This document shows positions 1 to 10,825 of a stretch of 64,000 nucleotides of DNA, one piece after another (position 1 is the stretch's first letter; every line of letters starts with the position of its first letter). Source of the stretch: Earliella scabrosa (Eukaryota > Basidiomycota > Agaricomycetes > Polyporales > Polyporaceae); contig JABYQQ010000025.1 in the NCBI GenBank assembly GCA_022605405.1, forward strand, positions 248,001 through 312,000, read 5' to 3'. The position numbers were made by a program, and so were the translations under genes. Below the pieces are notes generated by a model. That model was not told the origin of the DNA. It did not search any database and was given only the letters and a program-made list of their open reading frames with translations.

Positions 1-339
1 CGGTCGATGGCATCATGGGTGGTATTGCGGTTGAACGTGCCCGACGCGTCGCTGTTTGCGAACACGATGTACCCGGCTTCAACGAGCGAGAGTGCGAATG
101 CAGACCTGCGTTGAAGATTCCGGTGTAAGGGAGTCGTACTGCCAGGGGTGGGAGTCGAGTGGGTGAGGTTGGAAGCCAGGGTAGAGCGGAAGGACAGGGT
201 GGAGGGTAGACGGGACGAAGGGAGGACAGGTGGAATGAACATGAATCATCGGTAAGAGAGAGCAGAGAGAGGAGAGAGAGGAGAGAGAGAGAGGAGAGAG
301 AGGAGAGAGAGAGGAGAGAGAGAGGAGAGAGAGAGAGAG

Positions 340-371
<32 letters not shown>

Positions 372-660
372 GAGAGAGAGGAGAGAGAGAGGAGAGAGAG
401 CCGGGAGAGAGAGAGGAGAGAGAGAGGAGAGAGAGAGGACGGGAGAGGCGTATAGACTCGGATGGCGATGCTGGCGATGATCATCTGCTTCTTGCCTGTC
501 GCCTCGACGGCCTTGCGGAAGTCGGCGTTGTCCCACGTGTTCGCCTTGCCGCTCCGCCCGATGAAGGAGGCGTTTGGGTGCATCGCAATGATCTTCTGCG
601 GGAGCGGTCCTTTTGGCCCTGTACCGTGGCCGTCGACCGTTTCAGTACGGATGATCACGG
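1..660 (-). pseudogene. Decayed isochorismatase-family (YcaC-like) fragment
   Basis: On the minus strand two pieces match the intact isochorismatase-like gene at 17864-18635. About 435-625 reads as the middle of the protein, with the run AVEATGKKQMII. About 1-115 reads as the exon that follows the catalytic-cysteine region, with LVEAGYIVFANSDASGTFN. Between them lies an intron swollen by a GA/CT microsatellite. The catalytic threonine-aspartate-valine-cysteine block is not preserved in frame: where the intact gene reads CTAF, this copy reads CIRT. The 5' exon is missing on the right and the 3' part runs off the window. The catalytic-Asp exon and a continuous frame are absent, so I call it a pseudogene. 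A functional copy with unusual splicing is unlikely but cannot be excluded at the window edge. Confidence 0.75.
254..438. repeat. GA-rich (GAGAGAGG) microsatellite
   Basis: About 185 bp of almost pure purine on the plus strand, built from GA runs broken by GG steps, with one short interruption near 400. It lies inside the intron of the isochorismatase pseudogene. Long open frames across it are low-complexity artefacts. Confidence 0.95.
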
Positions 661-1656
661 CGAGCAAAAGGCAGAAATAAGGAGGTGGGAGTGGCTCAAG
701 CAAGAGTTGGGGACGGGGAAGCGAGTTGGTAGGGGAGACAGCACGGTTCATGGGCCGCAAAGGTGTGCCGCGCTCGATCTGCTGCATCGCTGTATCCAGT
801 AACTCGAGAAAGGACCGCGGCTACTGACGGTAATCTGTATGAATGTGTAGCGCCATCAGGCGTGTGAGAGAAGGGATGTTGACGACTTGGAGAGGCTGTC
901 CTATTCGGTATGGACCATGCTTTTGCGAGGAAACAGCGCAGAGTGGATAGAGTCGGTATGATGTAGCCGTTGTTCAGGGAATTTGTGCGGAGGTGAGGGA
1001 ACTAGTAAGAAAGCTCGAGTGTACGGAAAGCCTCGATGAATGCAGACTGTTTCTGTATGACAAGCAAAAATGGTCATGCCAGGAGAAACTGCAATGTATG
1101 ACGTTAGTTGTAATGTACCTGATAAAATACCGCAATATGTACCGACCTTTGGAGAAACAATTGAGCGTTCCGCCGATATACGTAGAGGTAATGGAAAGCA
1201 TGGGAGAGAGAGGTGGTGAGAGCAAGGCAATTGTGGGTCCAAATGACTTGCGTCGAAACATGTGAAAAGAGAGAAAGTGTCTGATGAAGAGGTGAAAAGG
1301 ACAATCACAAGGAAGTTGGATAGGGAGAGAGGTAGGACTCGGACGATGAAGCATTGTAATGAGATTGGAGTACCCAAAGCAAATAGACATCCGGTTGAGG
1401 GTTTGTGTACATTTTGGTCACAGGTTGAACGCAAGCCTTCAGAGGGGTTTGTGCTTGACGCTTTCACTAGGGACGCTCGTAACCCTCCAGGAGACTAGGT
1501 TGAGTCTTGGCACCTGAGCATAGGCGATGCTTGCTGTTGGCACTTTGCACGAGGTCCCAGAAATGACGACTAGAGTCATACGGACAATCGTATGATTTTA
1601 GAATAGCTGGACGCCTCATACGGCTGTCTGCTGCAAATTTGCATCAAACCTCAGGC
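661..1656. other. Intergenic, no gene seen
   Basis: This stretch becomes less GC-rich from about 830 onward. Open frames are present on both strands but none has a recognisable domain, consistent intron structure or codon character. It separates the pseudogene fragment from the 3' end of the F-box gene. Confidence 0.5.
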
Positions 1657-3157
1657 TCACGAACAAATTACAACATCGCCTTGCCAACTGCTCTTACAGT
1701 TTTCAGGATGTGACTTCCCCTTCCACGGATCCGCGGTATGGTCCCATGTTGGGATATAGGCACATACCCCATCTTACGTTGTGGGTTGTAGTTAGCATCA
1801 GTGCATGAAGCGCAGTAAACCACTCACCTGTACCATACTTCCACACGGCGACGTGTAGATACTTCTCCAAAGTTGGAACAAACTTGGAAATCTCTTCCTT
1901 CCACCATATAACATCGTTGTAAATGACTGTGGCCGTGTCCTCTGGGATCTCGAGCTGTATGGAGTGCAGATACTTGCACTCGGACAGGGTTTCTGTGATA
2001 TCAGAGATGGCGGGCAATTCGGATAATACCCTGGAGTGTATACTTAGACGGCTGGGATCAACACATAATCGCATCGTAAGAGTGCGAAGCATAGTGCATG
2101 CCCTGACTAAATTCAGAACATGGAGGAAACTGTTCCTGAAAACAAATCCATCAAAATGATGTGCATCTGTGAATTGCAGACAAAGGTCGCTTAAAGAAGG
2201 GAATGTGCTTAGCCGATTTATGAGGTAACGGTGACCTGAGTTGAACCCATGATAACCTATCATAGAAGCAAGGTCACTCACGCTGTCGTCCGTGTTTCCA
2301 GGAACCATTGGCAGTGTTGTCGAAAATCGAACTATTGAGTGCCCGAAGGGCCAGTGCGTCATGAGATCTCTCAAGCGTGTTCCCTGACGAAAATCGTTGA
2401 GCAACTCATGTTGAGAGGTGAATGAACCACTCACGCTCTGGACTTCAATATCAAGCGTCTCCAGTCGAGCGCAAGTCCGAGACCTTCCAATTGCTTCATG
2501 ACGTTGAATCAAAGGAATCACCTCGGCGAAGTCACCTATTATATAACGATCTAGAACCTGTAGTTTCAGAGAACGCAGGGCCCGTAGAGACCATATTAGG
2601 TAAAAAACCGTTCGCCATGGGAATGCACCAATGCCGAAGACGCAGCTCAACACCAGCTGCTGTATATTAGAATGGACAAGCAATGATGAATAGTACCTTG
2701 CGGGATACATGCGATTTTCCTTGAGGCCCCAGCTACAATGGACGTGTAAGCTTTGCAGGCTGGTCAGCTTCTTGAGAAGCAGTGTCTGCGCCCATGGGAT
2801 ATACTCGTTGTTCTTGTAGTCAACGATAATTCTGTGAACAAAAGATCCAAGGTAAGGCTTGCTGAGTATTGCCCGTATCAGAGATTCAGTGCCAGCGTAT
2901 GAGGTAAGCTGGACTGTTCGATAGAGAAGTACGAGAGCACGGGGAAGCCAATCATAGCAAACCAGGGTACATGCCAAACGCGTTGTTGTCCATTGGACCA
3001 CGTCATCGAAAAAGTCGTCGTCCATGTACAGTGGCGGCGGCAACTGCATAGAGCCAACAAAATCCAGGATCTGTTCGCAGATCTCCACGGGAACTCTTGC
3101 CTTCTTCATCCCCAATCGCGGAGGCCTAGGAGAAGACTGGCAGCGAGCAGGCAACAT
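1657..3157 (-). CDS. F-box / leucine-rich-like protein
   Basis: The protein opens with a short tail and then an F-box-like segment, VPVEICEQILDFVG, followed by a conserved CxLVCxxWLPRAL turn. It continues as a roughly 400-residue array of leucine-rich stretches such as LTSLQSLHVHCSW. This layout is typical of the large F-box families of Agaricomycetes, which act as substrate receptors of SCF ubiquitin ligases. The start chosen is the ATG at 3157, about 75 bp below a TATATA box. The main exon is open to 1703. A canonical GTGAGT donor with a TGCTAAC branch-like site near 1800-1830 predicts a last intron; splicing it gives a frame ending at 1657. Without splicing the frame ends at 1703. Family membership is secure, the substrate unknown. 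Confidence 0.8.
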
Positions 3158-3230
3158 TGGGAGAATGTAGGGTGAGGAGCGGAGAATTCGAGTTTGTGAG
3201 AGTCTACAGCACGAGCCCACGACTTCGAGT

Positions 3231-3236
3231 TATATA
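3231..3236 (-). promoter_or_regulatory. TATA box of the F-box gene
   Basis: TATATA lies about 75 bp upstream of the ATG at 3157, reading on the minus strand. Spacing and sequence resemble the boxes before several other genes in this window. Confidence 0.45.
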
Positions 3237-5236
3237 GAGTCGAGGCGTCTGGTCAAACACCGCCCGCCGTAGCTTGTGGCGATGCGCGCCCTTCTTTCTC
3301 TCAGCGCTGAGTCAACATTGTACAGTGCCACGGGAACATGAGCCCCACAACCAAGTCCATATGCACAGCCCTCAACCACCTCATGTATAGGCCTCCGCGG
3401 CCCTCTCGTGTCCTTGTACGTCAATCCTGCGTCTGTACGTACTATATATCGTTACACTTGGCAAGCACGTCGTGTGGTCGCTACTCCAAGTGGGTACCAG
3501 TGTTATGCATACTGATCATCGTCGACGAGTCCGACCTGTGGCGATGTTGTTCACTGCCATGCTGTGGGGTCCGGTGTCGTTGTACCTGTCAATTGGTCCA
3601 CGCTGTGTGTGCACAGCAACAACTACGATAGTCAGGAACTCAGAAGCAGTTCGAGCGCCGGGGCCCTGAGATAGACACGCGGCGGCACTGCCATAATGAA
3701 GTAGACACAGTACACTTCGCGAGTGAAACGAGCGTATGGGCCCTCGCTGAAGCTCGAATTTTATGGGAGACACACCTGAAGCGTCAAGCACTCGTGTGAC
3801 TTCCTGATATACGCGTACCACACAGATTCTACACTGGCATCCGGTGCATAAGCTTGGTGATACAGACAGATTTGTTATACTTGAGGGGTATTACCGCGAC
3901 TTGTGCTCACGAGGCCAGACCGGATGCGAGGTCCATGCGCATCGATGAGAGGCACATGAGAGACCGAAGACCGACGCGCTCCTCGGTTTTGGGTCGGCAC
4001 ATGCGCGGCTACAGCGGGCGTTCTGGTCTTCGGTGCCGGACAAGGTTCAATCCCGGGGTGGTTCGAAGGGAAGCAAGTCAGTCGCCACTGCCAGGTTGAA
4101 CTAGCATGGAAAGGGAAGCTACCCGGGCTAATTGAACCTTCTACTGGTTCGATGGTGCCGGACACTTCGAGCTTCATCGATCATCAGCAGTGAGCACGGG
4201 GTACCTCAGCGTAAGCAAGTACTCACAGTAAAGCGAACTGCGGTCGGATGTGATCAGTCAATGAGTGGGAGGGCACCGTGGATGTTCGGCCCTCTTCCAC
4301 AATACTCCGTCGGACTGGTTCAGTGACCGTCAGTACCGCTCCCGTACGCGTCGTCTCGGTTCCTGTCCCCTATCTCCGAGCGACATCGTGAATGGTGTGC
4401 TTGCAACCAATCTGCTCGCACTGAGGGGCTCAGCCGTATGTTCAATCTCGGGAATCGAGGGACAGCCTGGACTGTTTGATGTCGCTCCGACGAGGCACAG
4501 ACAGGCTGGGCAGGGTGATGTCGATGAACGCGCGTGCTTGCAATCCCATGTCAAGCATTGCGATATTGATGGACGATACGAGGGATCTCCGGCACGATCG
4601 TCCGTCCGCAATCTTGCGTTCAGCTATCATTCAAGCTCGCGCCACCAGCCGCGGCGACAGTTTGTAGGCTCCCGCACCAACGCGGCGGATCTCTGTGAGA
4701 CGGCGGTGAGACAGAGGCGGCCGCGTAGCGCGTAGTAGAGCGCATAAACCTCTGCGAAGCTGTCAAGCTGCTCTAGATCTAAGTAGTTTGCGCAGTGCAG
4801 CAGGGTCGTGTGTCTCGAAGGCACGGATGAATGAGGCTGAGCCTGGTGTTGACGTGGGTAAGGCAGCTGAGTACTTGTCATCCCACAGCTCGGCAGGTCC
4901 GCGATAAGGGGCACCCCCAGATGAGATAATCCTAAGCCGATGAGTTGGAGAAGCCGGGCGGTTCTCACCCCTAGCTGTCAGCGCGCTCTAGGCGCGGCAT
5001 GAGGTGTACATATGCCATGCGTGCCATCTCCTACTCCGAGTTGTACGTGTATGTGGTTGACACGAAACATGGAACGCGGTGGGTTTGAATTGCGCTGAGA
5101 GACTCGTCCAGCTGAACGACTTCATATCCGGATACGGGGGCTGGCCGCTGTGAGACGAGGCATGCCAAGTGCTCACCAGGGCCTCGGCCTCGGCGTTGGC
5201 GACAGGTACCACTCGGAGAGACACCCCCAGACGAAT

Positions 5237-5279
5237 GATCGTCACCGTCCACGCGACCGAGATCGCATCGCGCGCTGTC
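5237..5279 (+). repeat. Dispersed 43-bp GC-rich repeat, copy 1
   Basis: Matches 7274-7316 over 43 bp with one mismatch. A shorter 22-bp copy with one mismatch is at 7011-7032. The sequence around the core is only weakly similar, so this looks like an old, eroded repeat family rather than a recent duplication. Confidence 0.8.
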
Positions 5280-7010
5280 AGTTGTCCGTGTTTGGGCGTT
5301 CGGTTTGTGAAGCATGTGAAGAGCGGGGCCCCGAGCACGCGTCCTCGCGCGGGTTGCTCTCCAAGGTTCCGGTCGCGCCCGCCCTCCAGACGAGAACGAT
5401 CGTCGCTGTCGCTGTCCACGCGGGGCGCAGTTAAGCTCGCGTGAGAGACAGGTTCCTGGTAGAGGAGAGAAGGGTCCCGATCGGGTAGTCTGCCTGCCGA
5501 CCCAGGATGTCGTAGTATCAGAGTTGGTGCCTGATACGTGTGTGCTGAGTACCGTCACAGTAGTGATAGAAGACTTGGGATTCAGAGACTCGGAGACTCG
5601 CCCGGCCGACGGAGAGACCTTCGCCATACTTCGAGATTTGGGTTCAGCCATCTTCATCCACGTGCCCCGAGGGATGTCGATGTCGACCGGGAACCGGAAG
5701 ACGGGCTCGTCAAACGTTGATAGTTGGTGCTTCGAAATCCGAAGTCGACGTATGGTGGATGCTCGATTCGACCTCTCGTATCTGTCACTGTCGGTGCGAA
5801 AGTGCGCTGGGAGGAGAAGCCTAGGACAAAGAACGCCAGGAGAACGCATCCGGCGAGAGGAAGGGATGGTGGCGTCCGCGCTTCTCGCGACGCAGAATTC
5901 ACGGTGTTCTTCCGGCGCGTCCAACGAATGTGGATATGGAGATCACGGAGGAGGAGGAAGCGCTGGGAAAAGGATGCCCTGGGGCCTCAGACGCGCGGTT
6001 CCCCCAGGCTATGCATAGCCCCGGCGTTGTATGTGTCCTCGCCTGCGCGCTCGAGAACCGAGCGTATCGCGGGCAAGATACTGCGTAATAGTGGAGCGGG
6101 CAGCGTGCCACTCTGACTGGTATGGAGCGACGAGCTTGAAACTCTCCATTCACTGCGGCCCTCGGGTGGGATGAAAACACGCTCGTACCATCCCAGCCTT
6201 GTCTTCCTCACAGGATGGACCCCTGACCCACATCACTTCGTAGAGCTGCACCAGCCAGTGTCGAATATAGGATATCCAAGGTGCAAGGTGTAAGAGGGCA
6301 GCGCAGGTCTGCTCCAGGAAACACCACCGCGCTTGACGCGTGTGGACGGCGTGTGACTCGGGCCGTCCGTATTCAGCGACCGAGAGGGATGGCCGCCGTT
6401 GCTGTCGTGAACCTCATAACAGGTACCGAACCTTGAGATCGTGCACCAGAAAACGCGAGACATGAGGAGTTGGGGCAGCTGAATGGAGCGTCGCTTGCCC
6501 CGCTCGGGTAGTATCCGAGTCAGCGACTACGGAGGAATGACTGCTGAAGAGGTACTTGGTATCGGACAGGCCAGACGGTTCTCCGTGTGCGCGTCTACCT
6601 GTGGTACGTGCCACGTCAGTATGTACGGGATGGCACACCGGGAGATCGTACGACGTACGCACAACTCACAAGTAAGAGCCTTCCGAAGGTATCCCAATGC
6701 GGCGCAGGGCTGGAAGTGACCGAACCGAACAGCGAGGCCCGAACCAACCGAACCGATCCAAGGTGCCACGTGGAATGACGTCACTACCGTCCCAGTCCCT
6801 ACTTGACTGCGAAGTGACTGCCCTCGCGAGAATCACAGCTCGTGCCCATGCATGCTCTCGCTCCCGAGGTCCTGTGGGATGAAACGGTACGTAGTGACGA
6901 CCCTCTCGGGTAGCAACCGATCTCGCGATCCGGGCCTCAGCTGCTGCGGCAATTAACTTTCGACCTGTCGAGGTATCGTGTTCGCTCCGGCCTTCCTCGT
7001 GTCTTCCCTC

Positions 7011-7032
7011 CGAGATCCCATCGCGCGCTGTC
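7011..7032 (+). repeat. Dispersed GC-rich repeat, partial copy
   Basis: A 22-bp match, with one mismatch, to the second half of the repeat at 5237-5279 and 7274-7316. Confidence 0.55.
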
Positions 7033-7273
7033 GTTCGGGGTCTGCGGGTGGTGAAAGGATGACGCACATCTGAGTTCATGTGCGCAGGGCGGGATCCCTT
7101 TGCGCAACAGCCGAGGTACCGAACTTGCAGTTGATGTTGTGGAGTCTCTCCCGATGCGTCTCCTCGACGACACATCAGGCAGTACTAGTGAAGGGTAAGG
7201 ACACCATCCCACCCTTCCCGATGCGACTCTTGCAACCACGTAGGGCACCGGCATCTCACACAACGCAGCGAGG

Positions 7274-7316
7274 GATCGTCGCCGTCCACGCGACCGAGAT
7301 CGCATCGCGCGCTGTC
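7274..7316 (+). repeat. Dispersed 43-bp GC-rich repeat, copy 2
   Basis: Second near-identical copy (one mismatch in 43 bp) of the element at 5237-5279, same orientation, about 2.0 kb apart. Confidence 0.8.
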
Positions 7317-8298
7317 GAGTCAGGCCCGCCCCCCTTCCTGAGACGAGCAGCCTGGTGGGGTTGTGAAGAGCAACGGATCGTGGACGTTCTCTCGACCGAG
7401 CGCTGGGCTCCTCCTGCTGGAGTCCACGGACGTGTGCAGCCTGCGGACGTATTAACGATTGATGGTATTGACGGTGAGGCGAGGATGATCGTCGCTTTAC
7501 TTGTGTGACACGGTACACCCGGCCGACAGGAGACGGGGCTTCGCTCGGGCAGACGCGTTCTGAGTCCTAGGATCCTGGATACAGAGATGCGTGTGGTATC
7601 AAACTGTGTAAACGAGAAGAAGATGGAGAGTAACGCACGAGTTGCCATCGCTCGAGCCCGAGTCCGAGCAGGACCCCGTCATCAGAGCGCCCTAGCGAAC
7701 CTCCGAAATCGAAGTCGAAGGAGATGCCCATGTCAGCGTCCGCATCGCGCATCGCATCCCTTTCGTCAAATCCTCAGTCGGCGGCGTGGAACAAGGCTGC
7801 TTCGCGATCGCACGCACACAGCCCGACGAGTCCGAGTCCCCGCGGGTGTGGACCAAGTCAATAGCATCGGATGAGCATTGGGTAGGAGCTAGTGGGGGAA
7901 GGTGGACCGTGGACGCGCGCGCGCATCCATATCGGATATCCGGATGCGAAGGCGTAGGGTGAGAACGGCGCTGCGCGGGCCACGGTCCACTGGGAGTCGG
8001 CCAGGTGTGCACCGGGCGCCCTGGGTATTTGGTCGGAAGTTATCCGTGAGGGCGGCGCTGGGTATCGAACGGGTATGTGGCCGCCGGCGCTTAGTGCTCG
8101 TGCCCATATCGCCTGACCCGATATCTGTTCGATGTCTGGATTATGACGGTTATGTACCCGCCAGAGGTGCGGAAATTCTACAACCGCCCAAAATTTCCAG
8201 ATATCGGACCGACCCGGCGCTCACCTGAGCGTGTAACTGGGACGGGCGCGCCGGTAACGGTAACAGTGAGTACTAATGATAGGGTGGGCGTTGTGTGC

Positions 8299-8322
8299 GT
8301 CCCGCGTCCCGCGTCCCGCGTC
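8299..8322. repeat. Short tandem repeat, GTCCCGC unit
   Basis: Three to four head-to-tail copies of a 7-bp unit (GTCCCGC). About 100 bp further on a second low-complexity tract with repeated CTTGAACC-like words appears. Confidence 0.8.
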
Positions 8323-9225
8323 GCCTCGTCGGACCGCCCTCGCGCGCGGCCGCCCCGTGGAGGACGGCGCACAGAGGCACAGGCTGCGGCTGGAATGGAG
8401 CGATGGACTTGAAACTCGCGCTTCGAGCTTGAACCTTGAACCGTGAACCTTGAGAGCACTGTGCAGTGAAGACATCTCCTCGCACCATACTTACTGGCAC
8501 TCCGACCGCGCACGCAGTGCTGATAGACTTCAGTCGCCCGCCCATCGATATCCTGACTCCTGAGTCGTGACACCGACACTGGACACTGGTGACAGAAGCC
8601 AGAGCGGTGCCTTCAGGGCTCCAGCTGCCAGGACCAGGGGTCGATATTGAAGACGCCGCTGCGGGTACGTACGTGGGATGGGGGAAGGGAAAGATTGGCA
8701 GTTCTGCTGCTGGGTCCGTTCGGGAGCACGCGCGCTCGGGCGTTCGGGTGCATCTGGTGCCCCGGTTCCCGGATGGTGACGGACTCACCGCGCGCGTTCA
8801 CTTCTGGCGCGTTCGCGCTACGACGGCCCCCGTACCCGTCGGGCGTCGACTCTCGACTCTCGAGAGCCTCGACGAGTGCGTCACCGCGCGGTTCGTGGTC
8901 GCGTCCAGTACAAAGCCCGGTTGAGCGGTGATCGTTTCAGCCACCCCCGTCGCCCGCTGCTGGTGGTGCTTCTTCCCATCCCGAGCGGCGCTTCCCCGCA
9001 TCGATCTCTGAGTCTGACTGCGAAGACGCGATCGGTGAGGGCGAGAGGGTCCAGAAGATGCGCAGGCCACATACGCACATGGGTCTGCCTGTCTCCTTAC
9101 CACGCTGTCGACCTGCCGCCCCGTCTCTGTACCGCCCTGTCTCCCTGTCGCCCGTCTTCTGTCGTCTGTCGCGTCGCGTAGGAACAGGATGTCGGCATCG
9201 GGGCATGGTGTCACCGGTGCAGCAC

Positions 9226-9723
9226 TCAATGGGCATCGTACGCTCGTAAGCGTGCCGCGGCGCTCTCATTGTCTGCGATAGCATATCTGGATACGTTCGC
9301 CGTGGGCCGCGCCTGTGTGTAGGCAGGCCAGTCTTCTGGGTCCAGTGGCGCATATGGCTCTTCGTCGTGGGAGACGGCGGGGTGTTCCTCCCGGCTCTTC
9401 TCGGCGCTCAGCCATGGTTGCAGAGGCGTCGAGCTATGTAGTAGTAGCCTATAGTAGCAGGAGCCTGTGTATTCGGGGTTAAGCAGATCAATGCCGTATC
9501 GCGCTGTCCAACATGAACGTTCCAACGCGACATCATTCAGTTCCACCGGAAGTTCGCTCCATATACGCGAAGCGGATCCACAAACTTTAGAGAAATTAGA
9601 CACGGATGCAGACGTCCGACGTCGCGCTAAGGATAGTGCGGCTAGTGCAGGAACGACCGTCCGAGGCCGACGAGGATCTACTCTATCAGGACAGCGAGCG
9701 ACCAAGTGGGACTTCGGGCGCAC
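9226..9723 (-). other. Possible coding remnant, unrecognised
   Basis: A 165-codon minus-strand frame whose C-terminal half (for example EEPYAPLDPEDWPAYTQ) has a more protein-like composition than the surrounding GC-rich frames. There is no domain, no clear ATG context and no supporting introns. It could be an exon of an unrecognised gene, a remnant, or chance. Confidence 0.2.
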
Positions 9724-10825
9724 ACGCTATAGCACTAGAGGGGGGAATGTGGGATACGACTTGGCCCTGAGCTAGCAGGTGGGTGACACGTACACAAGAC
9801 AGCTCTTGGGTGACAGAACTGCGAGTCGGTCTCGCAGGTGATCGCCGCGGAGGCGGTGCGCACGTCCGTCCGGAAGGAGGAGAAGAGGGAGCTCAGGGAC
9901 TCGGAGGGCGCGAGGAGGGACGGGACCGGCGATATCTTGCTGGTCGCTCCGGACGCGTCGCCGGCGGGCGACGGGCGCACGTTTGGGAAGAACAGTGAAC
10001 TCCCATGGCAGTACGCGTTCGCGTGGACGGACGAGCCTCGAGGACGGCGAAGAGGAGCAGCTGGAGATGGACGAGGGCGGGGCAATGCGCGCGAGATGAT
10101 ATCATCACGAACCGAGTTGGAGGACAAGGCGGAGGACGAGGCGAGGAGCTGCTGCAACGAGGACGGCGAGGGTGCAGTGAAGGAGGAGATCTTCCCCAGA
10201 TCTAGATCTCTCTGCCCGATCTGGACTCATTGATTCGGCAAGAGGCGGGCGTCTAGCTATATTGTGTGCTGGCGGGGAGCAAAGGGAGTCGGCAGCTCGC
10301 GCGTGCGTTGAAACGTTATGACCATCACGTCCTAGCCCGACCCGCACTCACACGAATCTATCTCGAGAAGTCCTTCCAACTCGTTCTCGTGCTCGTACTC
10401 GGATGCTGACCTCGGCCTCGACGCGCTATTCTTGGCCTTGTGCGGGCGGCGACCTCCGCGGGGGTGCGCTTGGATGCCAGATGGGGGGCCACGGTTGAGT
10501 CGAAGCGGTCGCGGCTGCGATTACAGGAGATCGCAAACCGCGAGCTAGGCACTGCCATCCGCCCGAATCAACCTCCGAGACTCCTGTCACCGGCCCTTCG
10601 TCTGGCGGATACTTAAGCTGCGTGTTGTCGACGCCTTGTCGTTCCGCACCCCGCCTCTCCTCGTGGCCGCCGCTCAGCCCCACCTCACCCTCTGACGTCG
10701 ACAGCGCAGACTCACTTGTATCACCACATCTGTCTGCCCATCTCCATCTCCTCTACTCTTCCTTGCCTCCTCTATAGGTCACGTCTAATCCCAAGCTCCG
10801 AATTCAACACCACCCAACCCTCGCG

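Larger units (their letters stand above)
3240..10700. other. GC-rich stretch without convincing genes
   Basis: About 7.4 kb of high-GC sequence. Long open frames occur on both strands, for example minus 5031-5924, but they overlap in opposite senses, lack domains and have the arginine/serine/proline-rich composition expected of GC-rich noncoding DNA. Short repeats recur (5237, 7011, 7274; also 6121 and 8394). Two segments look slightly more protein-like, minus 4627-4968 and minus 9226-9723, and may be remnants. Confidence 0.5.

Noticed and set aside
246..536. 96-residue serine/leucine-rich protein over the GA tract
   Set aside because: Pure microsatellite translation inside a pseudogene intron.
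5031..5924. 297-codon minus-strand open frame
   Set aside because: GC-rich sequence with overlapping long frames on both strands, no domain, no intron evidence and a repeat copy inside it.
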